In this document: positions 20,130 to 25,054 of the stretch, one piece after another
How positions within the stretch are numbered: the stretch's first letter is position 1
Layout: each line of letters opens with the position of its first letter
Origin: Candidatus Altarchaeales archaeon
GTDB lineage: Archaea > Altiarchaeota > Altiarchaeia > IMC4 > QMZM01
DNA: 25,054 bases
Reading direction: 5' to 3'
Assembly: GCA_003663045.1 (NCBI GenBank)
Contig: QMZG01000004.1
Location: 1 to 25,054 of the forward strand
Position numbers and translations under genes: made by a program
Notes under the pieces: generated by a model
Told to the model about the DNA's origin: nothing
The model's database searches: none
The model's input: the letters and a program-made list of their open reading frames with translations, nothing else

Positions 20130-20639
20130 ATGATTAATATGGGGTCAGATAATTCATCAAATAATTCTCTTCTTAATTACATCCTGGAAGAAAGTATGAG
20201 TAAGGATCATGTCATAGTTATGGAAAAACTCTCTGAACCTAAGCACGATGAAGATATCGCCGCTGAATTAAATCTTAAGGCCACCATTGTTAGAACCTTA
20301 CTAAATGAACTTCATGCCAAGAATTTAGTAGAATACGAGAGAACCAAGAACAAAAAGACTGGTTGGTATACCTACCTCTGGAAAAAGAGGGAGGATAAAA
20401 TAGATGAATTCATTCAATCCTATCTAACTCATAAATTAGATATATTAAATAAGCAACTACAGGTAGAGAAACAGGGTATAACATTTGCCTGTTCCTGTAA
20501 TAGAGTGAGTCTAGAAGAGGCGATAGAGACCAATTTTATCTGTCCGAGATGTAATGAGACCTTTATAGAATTTGATAATGAAAAGATAATTAGAAAATTA
20601 GAGAGTGAAATCAGGAAGATCAACAAATTACTTAAGTAG
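20130..20639 (+). CDS. tfe: TFE-alpha-like transcription factor
   Basis: 169 residues. A winged helix (about 14-85: MEKLSEPKHDEDIAAELNLKATIVRTLLNELHAKNLVEYERTKNKKTGWYTYLW) is followed by a coiled region and a zinc ribbon. This is the layout of archaeal TFE-alpha, which helps open promoters with TBP and TFB. The ribbon has Cys121-Ser-Cys123 in place of the usual C-x2-C, then a normal Cys138/Cys141 pair (CPRC). An in-frame ATG at 20142 is possible. An upstream ATATTTATTTT at 20101-20111 would suit a leaderless start at 20130. It overlaps the HD gene by 35 bases. Confidence 0.88.
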   Translation: MINMGSDNSSNNSLLNYILEESMSKDHVIVMEKLSEPKHDEDIAAELNLKATIVRTLLNELHAKNLVEYERTKNKKTGWYTYLWKKREDKIDEFIQSYLTHKLDILNKQLQVEKQGITFACSCNRVSLEEAIETNFICPRCNETFIEFDNEKIIRKLESEIRKINKLLK

Positions 20640-21162
20640 GTCAGATGCTATTTCTTTGCTCAAAAAAGAAGGCTGCAATGAATCCGTAATAAGGCATTCT
20701 CTGACTGTTTCTAAGAATGCAAAGAGAATTGCCGAGGATATTAAGGCAAATGGTTATGATATAGATGTAGAATTTATAGAGATCGCCTCTCTGTTGCACG
20801 ACATTGGACGCTGCAAAACTCATGGAATAACCCATGGGATAGAAGGCAGTAAAATCCTGAAAAAAATTTCCCCCAAATTTGCTCGAGTCTGTGAGACTCA
20901 CATAGGGGCTGGATTAGATAAAAAAGAAGCCGCCTCATTGGGGCTTCCAGCCAGGGATTATCTACCAGAGACCCTGGAAGAGAAGGTTATAGCACACGCC
21001 GATAATCTCGTTCAGGGAGAAAAGATTGTGGGAATTAACGAGGCGATAAAGGAATTTGAAGAAAAACTTGGAAGAGGACATCCTGCCATCAAAAGGGTAA
21101 AGGAACTGAACGATTTTATTGAAAGACTCCGAAAAAATGCCCATAAAAAAAGACCCCTTTGA
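20605..21162 (+). CDS. HD-domain phosphohydrolase of the TIGR00295 type
   Basis: 185 residues with a GTG start. HD-superfamily metal residues: His31 (VIRHSLTVS), His65-Asp66 (LLHDIGRC), His77 and His99 (CETHIGAGL), and Asp133 (AHADNLV). This matches the small archaeal HDIG proteins with unknown substrates, probably nucleotides. The GTG lies 35 bases inside the tfe end, and no better start follows, since the domain begins by residue 14. It overlaps the methyltransferase gene by 26 bases, so three genes are tightly coupled. Confidence 0.85.
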   Translation: MKSGRSTNYLSRSDAISLLKKEGCNESVIRHSLTVSKNAKRIAEDIKANGYDIDVEFIEIASLLHDIGRCKTHGITHGIEGSKILKKISPKFARVCETHIGAGLDKKEAASLGLPARDYLPETLEEKVIAHADNLVQGEKIVGINEAIKEFEEKLGRGHPAIKRVKELNDFIERLRKNAHKKRPL

Positions 21163-22399
21163 ACTTTCGATCTCAACAGAGGGGGGATACTCAGAACTTC
21201 TTATCAAGAGACCAGAATACAGAGAACTTGTAACCTTCTCTCAGAACAAGATACTGCCGATATACAACTGGTTCTACTATAAAGAGGGTTTTTCCAGAGA
21301 CCTTGTCTGGAATCTATTAAATGAACTGAAAATTCCGAAGGATTCGAAGATCATAGACCCTTTCTGCGGTACTGGAACTACTCTCTTGGCTTGTAAACAA
21401 CTTGGCTATAACGCCATAGGATTTGATATTCTCCCCCTTGCGGTTTTTGTCTCAAATACCAAACTACAGAGTAACTACGATATGAAGATTCTTAAAGAAA
21501 AGATTAGTGAGATATCATCTCTGAAATTTGGACCAAGTTCATTGAAATGGACACAGCCCGGATTCATTGACATAAAGAAAGCATTCTCAAGATATGCAAG
21601 AAATGACATTCTCTTTTTCAAGGAAAAAATCTTAAGAGTGGAGGATGAAAAGATCAGAAACTTCCTTCTTTTGGGGCTTCTAAGTATCGTCTCTGAAGCG
21701 AGCAATACAAAAAAAGATGGCGGCGTAATAAAAATCGTAAAAAAGAGACACCTTGCACCGGTAAGATACCTCCTGAAGAATAGATTAAAAAAGATGTACA
21801 AGGATCTGAAAAGGGTACCTACGTCAAATGGACATGCTGAAGCACATCCAGGCGATGCGAGAAATCTCCCATTGGAAGGGGAGAGCATCGATATGTGCAT
21901 AACATCACCCCCTTACCTCAACTATGTAGACTATACCAAGCTCTATGGTCTTGAGCTTAGCCTACTTTTAGATAACAAAAAGGAACTAGATGAATTGAGG
22001 AAGAAGTCCATAAGACCACACATTGGTGCGGAATACAAAAGAGGAAAGAAGATAAAATCAGAAAAACTGAGGGAAACATTGGATGGTGTAAAAGAAATTC
22101 CGATAACCAGTAGTAGAGTTCCTCAGATAGTTGAAGGCTACTTTGAGGACATGTATTTCTCTCTGGAATGTTTGTATAGGGTCTTGAAAGAGGATGCTAT
22201 TGCCGCATTTGTAGTCAGCAATACATGCCTTCCAAATATCACCATAGATGTAGATCTAATCCTTGCAGAGATAAGCGAGCAGGTGGGATTTAAACCAAGA
22301 GAGATATTGGTTGCTAATACCAGATGGTGCGATGTTCATGGGATAAGAAAGGAAAGACCCGTCAGGGAGAGTATTATAATTCTAGAAAAATCAACTTAG
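21137..22399 (+). CDS. DNA-methyltransferase-like protein (N4/N6 type), no restriction partner
   Basis: About 420 residues from the ATG at 21137; the TTG at 21119 is less likely. SAM-binding motif I is DPFCGTGTTLLACKQLGYNAIGFD (starting at Asp74). The catalytic motif is SPPYLNYVDYTKLYGLEL (Ser257-Tyr260), in the order of alpha-class amino methyltransferases. About 180 residues lie between, with a basic region (VKKRHLAPVRYLLKNRLKKMYKDLKR). It could modify adenine N6 or cytosine N4 in DNA, though some proteins of this look act on RNA. No restriction gene adjoins, and co-translation with tfe and the HD gene suggests a housekeeping rather than a defence role (inference). Confidence 0.82.
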   Translation: MPIKKDPFELSISTEGGYSELLIKRPEYRELVTFSQNKILPIYNWFYYKEGFSRDLVWNLLNELKIPKDSKIIDPFCGTGTTLLACKQLGYNAIGFDILPLAVFVSNTKLQSNYDMKILKEKISEISSLKFGPSSLKWTQPGFIDIKKAFSRYARNDILFFKEKILRVEDEKIRNFLLLGLLSIVSEASNTKKDGGVIKIVKKRHLAPVRYLLKNRLKKMYKDLKRVPTSNGHAEAHPGDARNLPLEGESIDMCITSPPYLNYVDYTKLYGLELSLLLDNKKELDELRKKSIRPHIGAEYKRGKKIKSEKLRETLDGVKEIPITSSRVPQIVEGYFEDMYFSLECLYRVLKEDAIAAFVVSNTCLPNITIDVDLILAEISEQVGFKPREILVANTRWCDVHGIRKERPVRESIIILEKST

Positions 22400-22444
22400 A
22401 TATCTCTACTCAGCTTAACAGCTATAACTATTATGTATTCAACC

Positions 22445-22501
22445 TATATAAATTAAATACACTATAACTTAACCATAGAAAACAAATTGAATTATGGTGG
22501 T
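22445..22501 (+). promoter_or_regulatory. Promoter and ribosome binding site of the flavoprotein gene
   Basis: The TATA box TATATAAA at 22445-22452 predicts a start near 22475. GGTGGT at 22496-22501 is a fair ribosome binding site, better spaced for the ATG at 22507 than for the ATG at 22504. Confidence 0.5.
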
Positions 22502-22506
22502 AAATG

Positions 22507-23103
22507 ATGAAAATCCTGGGAATAAGTGGCTCTCCAAGAAAGGAGGGGAATACCTCGATCTTGGTAAAAAGGGCCTTGGGAATCTGCAGGGAGAAGGGTG
22601 CAGAAATAGAATTTATCTCGTTGGCAGATAAAGAGATTCTCTACTGCGATAACTGCAATGCATGTGTCCCCAAAAATAATTTTCTCTGTCCCAAGAATGA
22701 CGATGTTCCAGAAATTCTGGAGAAGATGAAATCTGCCGATGCCCTGATTATTGGATCTCCAGCCTATTTCTCTTCTGTTAGTGGAAAACTAAAATCCTTA
22801 TTTGATAGAACCCTGCCCCTGAGAAGAAACAACTTCCAACTCTCTGGGAAGGTGGGGGGTGCGATAGCAGTGGGTGGAAGTAGAAACGGGGGTCAAGAAT
22901 TCGTTCTCAGAGATATTCAAAACTGGATGCTGCTCCATGAGATGATTATTGTGGGGGACAAAAAGACAGCCCACTTTGGAGGCATCGCCGTTGGAAGAAA
23001 AATGGGTGATGTTATAAATGATGAGGAGGGAATGAAAACGGTGGAGAATCTTGCTGTGATGGTCTTTGAAACAACATCCAGAATGAGAGGAAATGAAGAA
23101 TAA
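22507..23103 (+). CDS. Iron-sulfur flavoprotein, NADPH-dependent FMN reductase family
   Basis: 198 residues in a flavodoxin-like fold. The N-terminal KILGISGSPRKEGNTSILV binds the FMN phosphate, GSPAYFSSVSGKLKSLFDR contacts the isoalloxazine, and VGGSRNGGQEFVLRDIQNWM is typical of the archaeal iron-sulfur flavoproteins. Cys47, Cys50, Cys53 and Cys61 give the compact C-x2-C-x2-C-x7-C cluster motif. Known members (Methanosarcina Isf) reduce O2, H2O2 or other acceptors from ferredoxin. It overlaps the arginine decarboxylase gene by 11 bases. Confidence 0.88.
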   Translation: MKILGISGSPRKEGNTSILVKRALGICREKGAEIEFISLADKEILYCDNCNACVPKNNFLCPKNDDVPEILEKMKSADALIIGSPAYFSSVSGKLKSLFDRTLPLRRNNFQLSGKVGGAIAVGGSRNGGQEFVLRDIQNWMLLHEMIIVGDKKTAHFGGIAVGRKMGDVINDEEGMKTVENLAVMVFETTSRMRGNEE

Positions 23104-23566
23104 ATTTCTACCAAAAAAATTCTTCATAACAACTGGAAAGGGTCAGAGTGATACATCAGAAATGAATGCCTTTGATAATGCTCTAATAAAAGCAGGTATA
23201 GGTCAATGCAACCTGGTCAAAGTATCGTCAATTCTTCCAAAAAATTGCGAGGAAATCCCTCCGGTGAAAATCGAGCCGGGAACGATAACCTTTGTTGTTC
23301 TTTCCAGATCTAATGGGAAAAAAGGTGAAAAAATCTCTGCCGGAATTGGGTATGCGATAATGAAAAATGAACAGGGGTATGGCATAGTTGCAGAGGACTG
23401 CAATAATAGATCAGAAGAAAAAGCAAGAGAGGAGATTCAGAAGAAACTGCGGGAAATGGCATCATCCAGAAAAATGGAAATTGAAAGGATCAGGATCGAG
23501 ACTGAAACCCTGGAGATAGATTCTGAGTTTGGCTGCGTTATCGCCGCTTTGGTTTATTTGTTTTGA
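23093..23566 (+). CDS. pdaD: Pyruvoyl-dependent arginine decarboxylase
   Basis: Makes agmatine from arginine for archaeal polyamine synthesis; agmatine is also used in tRNA-Ile2 agmatidine. 157 residues, the usual length. The self-cleavage site VSSILP has Ser45-Ser46, where Ser46 would become the pyruvoyl group. IPPVKIEPGTITFVV, SAGIGYAI, GIVAEDC and FGCVIAALVYLF are family features. It starts inside the end of the flavoprotein gene and is convergent with the dehydrogenase gene, seven bases away. Confidence 0.95.
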   Translation: MKNKFLPKKFFITTGKGQSDTSEMNAFDNALIKAGIGQCNLVKVSSILPKNCEEIPPVKIEPGTITFVVLSRSNGKKGEKISAGIGYAIMKNEQGYGIVAEDCNNRSEEKAREEIQKKLREMASSRKMEIERIRIETETLEIDSEFGCVIAALVYLF

Positions 23567-23573
23567 ATACGAA

Positions 23574-24443
23574 TCAAACCCCCTCCGCAATCTCATAAAC
23601 CCTCTCCAGATCAAAGATAATCCCCTTTTCTTCGAACAATTTTTTAACAATTTTGTAATGACACCTCATCTTCAGGTTACCTATCGCTAAAGCACCTATT
23701 CCAATTTTTCCCTTTTCAATTTTCTTGCAATCATCTCTCACATCAACGCCTTCAATCCCATAAGGTGGGACAGCGTTTATATCGGCCATTATCTTCACTG
23801 GGGATTTAGACCAGATTTTTCTGGGTAGAATTTGCACACCCTCGGGGCCTGTTGTGACTACTATGTCGGAATCTGAGACTGCTTTCTCTGTAGTTTCATC
23901 GTTGTTTGCTTCAAATGCCCTGACTTTTACGTTATAGTTTTTCCTTATCATATCACGGGCGTTTTCTGCTCTTTTCAGCTTTCTTGAAGTGAGTAGTACA
24001 TTACAACCCTCTTTAGCCAGCAAAACAGAAATTCTCTTACCAACCGGACCAGTTCCCGCCAGAATAGTAGCATTTAATCCAGAAAGATTACCATGAAGAG
24101 AATTCTTTATCTTTATTACGCAGGCACTTGATGTGGTATAAGCGCCATCTGGATCCATAGCTACGGAAACCCTAAATGCATCGGGCAATTCATTAAAAGT
24201 CCCCAATACCTTGTTCATTAATTCTTCACCATTATCTACATCATGCCCGCCGATAAATATTGCGGTATTCTTCAGATCATTGGGGTGTCTGGTAAAGACA
24301 CAGTCATGTACTATATCCCCTATATCATCTAAATCTATATTACAATAGGGTATCACAACATCCGCACCAGCATCATATGCCACTATAAGATCAAATAAAC
24401 TTGCATATCTCTCAGGGCTTATATATGCTAAAATTTTCTTCAT
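23574..24443 (-). CDS. NAD(P)-dependent methylene-tetrahydromethanopterin dehydrogenase (MtdA/MtdB type)
   Basis: 289 residues. The sequence follows the MtdA/MtdB family, best known from methylotrophic bacteria: an N-terminal FDLIVAYDAGADVVIPYCN, AIFIGGHD, FRVSVAMDPDGAYTTSSA, a Rossmann LAGTGPVGKR (128-137) and TSRKLKRAE, whose basic residues would suit the NADP phosphate, then VADINAVPPYGIEGVD-like (here MADINAVPPYGIEG) and IGALAIGNLKMRCHYKIVKKLFE. It would oxidise methylene-tetrahydromethanopterin (or methylene-tetrahydrofolate) with NAD(P). In most methanogens this step uses the F420-dependent Mtd. It follows the Lrp-type regulator gene by 31 bases. Confidence 0.88.
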   Translation of the reverse strand: MKKILAYISPERYASLFDLIVAYDAGADVVIPYCNIDLDDIGDIVHDCVFTRHPNDLKNTAIFIGGHDVDNGEELMNKVLGTFNELPDAFRVSVAMDPDGAYTTSSACVIKIKNSLHGNLSGLNATILAGTGPVGKRISVLLAKEGCNVLLTSRKLKRAENARDMIRKNYNVKVRAFEANNDETTEKAVSDSDIVVTTGPEGVQILPRKIWSKSPVKIMADINAVPPYGIEGVDVRDDCKKIEKGKIGIGALAIGNLKMRCHYKIVKKLFEEKGIIFDLERVYEIAEGV

Positions 24444-24451
24444 CTTACAGT

Positions 24452-24463
24452 TCAGAATTCTGA
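24452..24463. promoter_or_regulatory. 12-bp perfect palindrome before the dehydrogenase gene
   Basis: TCAGAATTCTGA lies between the Lrp-type gene and the dehydrogenase ATG, ending eight bases before that start codon. It occupies the position where a ribosome binding site would lie, and none is seen. A related AAGAATTC core is at 24971-24978, before the Lrp gene. It could be an operator for the Lrp-type protein (inference). Confidence 0.4.
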
Positions 24464-24474
24464 GTGCGGGAGGG

Positions 24475-24948
24475 CTATCTTTCTCTATAAATATCCAATG
24501 TCTTTAACAGATCGGAATGGATAGAATTATCAAATTTCACTACCTCATGTACGGGATATGCCGTGAAGGAAAATCCATTCAGCCGGGTAAGGAATTCTTC
24601 AAAACCTTCATGCGTCCTGTGATTTGGAACCACTATCTTTGCAATTATTTTACCATCAAATGTCCTGAATACCTTTCTGGCTTCATTAAAGCTTGCTAAT
24701 TGCTGAGCGATCTTTTTTGATTCGGAGGGTGAGGCATCTATGATGATGAAACCCATCTGAAGTCCCAATTCATGCGGGTGTAGTATTGCAGCGAATCTAC
24801 TTATTATCCCCCTTTTCACAAGACGTTCTGCTCTTGTGAAAACGGTGGTGTGCGGAATCCCGAGTTTTTTTCCAAGTTTTCTAAAGCTCAGCCTCGCATC
24901 TTCCTGCAGGTGTTTAAGTATCTCCAGATCCAGATTATCAATCTTCAT
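24475..24948 (-). CDS. Lrp/AsnC-family transcription regulator
   Basis: 157 residues. The winged HTH is at about 3-52 (LDLEILKHLQEDARLSFRKLGKKLGIPHTTVFTRAERLVKRGIISRFAA) and a C-terminal RAM-like effector domain at about 62-140 (MGFIIIDASPSESKKIAQQLASFNEARKVFRTFDGKIIAKIVV...YPVHEVVKF). Lrp-type proteins bind DNA as dimers or octamers and often sense amino acids. The start has GAGGT upstream. It is followed by the MtdA/B-type gene, which it may regulate, along with its own promoter (inference). Confidence 0.9.
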   Translation of the reverse strand: MKIDNLDLEILKHLQEDARLSFRKLGKKLGIPHTTVFTRAERLVKRGIISRFAAILHPHELGLQMGFIIIDASPSESKKIAQQLASFNEARKVFRTFDGKIIAKIVVPNHRTHEGFEEFLTRLNGFSFTAYPVHEVVKFDNSIHSDLLKTLDIYRER

Positions 24949-25054
24949 TTTTATTCTACCTCATAAGATCAAGAATTCATATATTGGTTTATTTATATTT
25001 AAAATTTATAACATCTAAGTATAAAAATTTATCGGTATTATGACAAAAATTCAA
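24949..25054 (-). promoter_or_regulatory. Upstream region of the Lrp-type gene
   Basis: Very AT-rich. On the - strand it carries GAGGT about 11 bases before the ATG and a TATA-like AAATATAAATAAA around 24988-25000. It includes the AAGAATTC core at 24971-24978. No gene is visible to the window end. Confidence 0.4.

Noticed and set aside
21475..21900. Antisense frame of 141 codons in the methyltransferase gene
   Set aside because: It is opposite a conserved coding region, and its hydrophobic composition comes from complementing Lys/Glu-rich codons.
21137..22399. Restriction-modification system
   Set aside because: No endonuclease or specificity gene adjoins the methyltransferase. Its neighbours are tfe and an HD hydrolase upstream and a flavoprotein downstream.

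Overview
The window is archaeal chromosomal DNA, AT-rich, and most likely from a euryarchaeal lineage related to methanogens. The main evidence is the archaeal-type riboflavin synthase, an ArfB-type deformylase, ribosomal protein L34e, a TFE-alpha-like transcription factor, pyruvoyl-dependent arginine decarboxylase, a methylene-tetrahydromethanopterin dehydrogenase of the MtdA/MtdB type, and TATA-box promoters placed about 26 bases before start codons (leaderless transcripts). No rRNA, tRNA, CRISPR array, insertion sequence or phage module was seen. The exact lineage cannot be fixed from the sequence alone.

Layout. 1-4700: an operator-like array and TATA box, an amidohydrolase (possible deaminase), a surface protein, then four flavin-pathway genes (arfB, ribB, ribC, ribH), all on the + strand. 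4700-9700: a macro-domain gene with foreign-looking codon use, L34e, an ArgC/LysY-type reductase, a conserved-looking unknown, a 52-residue Cys protein, an MJ1255-type glycosyltransferase, endonuclease III and a stand-alone LigD-type 3'-phosphoesterase. The last two look like a small DNA end-repair unit. 9790-16050: a cell-surface block with a large membrane-anchored Cys-repeat protein, a VIT/von Willebrand A protein, a 13-cysteine lipoprotein, a membrane-tethered ArsR-type regulator, and a convergent LppX-like lipoprotein. 16126-17643 (-): DapF and an ACT-domain DUF5612 protein. 17693-19471: a beta-propeller/TPR surface protein. 19579-20052 (-): a DedA/VTT membrane protein whose 3' end is duplicated downstream. 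20130-22399: TFE-like factor, HD-domain hydrolase and a DNA-methyltransferase-like protein with overlapping ends. 22507-23566: iron-sulfur flavoprotein and pyruvoyl arginine decarboxylase, overlapping. 23574-24948 (-): an Lrp/AsnC regulator followed by the MtdA/B-type dehydrogenase.

Themes. Four unlinked genes share one surface design: signal or anchor, ectodomain, Thr-rich and/or Cys-rich spacer, and membrane segment. The flavin cluster carries most middle and late steps of riboflavin synthesis. The amidohydrolase at its head is a reasonable candidate for the pyrimidine deamination step, which to my knowledge lacks an agreed enzyme in archaea. The most unusual sequence structures are the 10-bp-phased TGAGTA/TACTCA array before the first gene and the duplicated dedA 3' end, which encloses a small hairpin-bearing segment.
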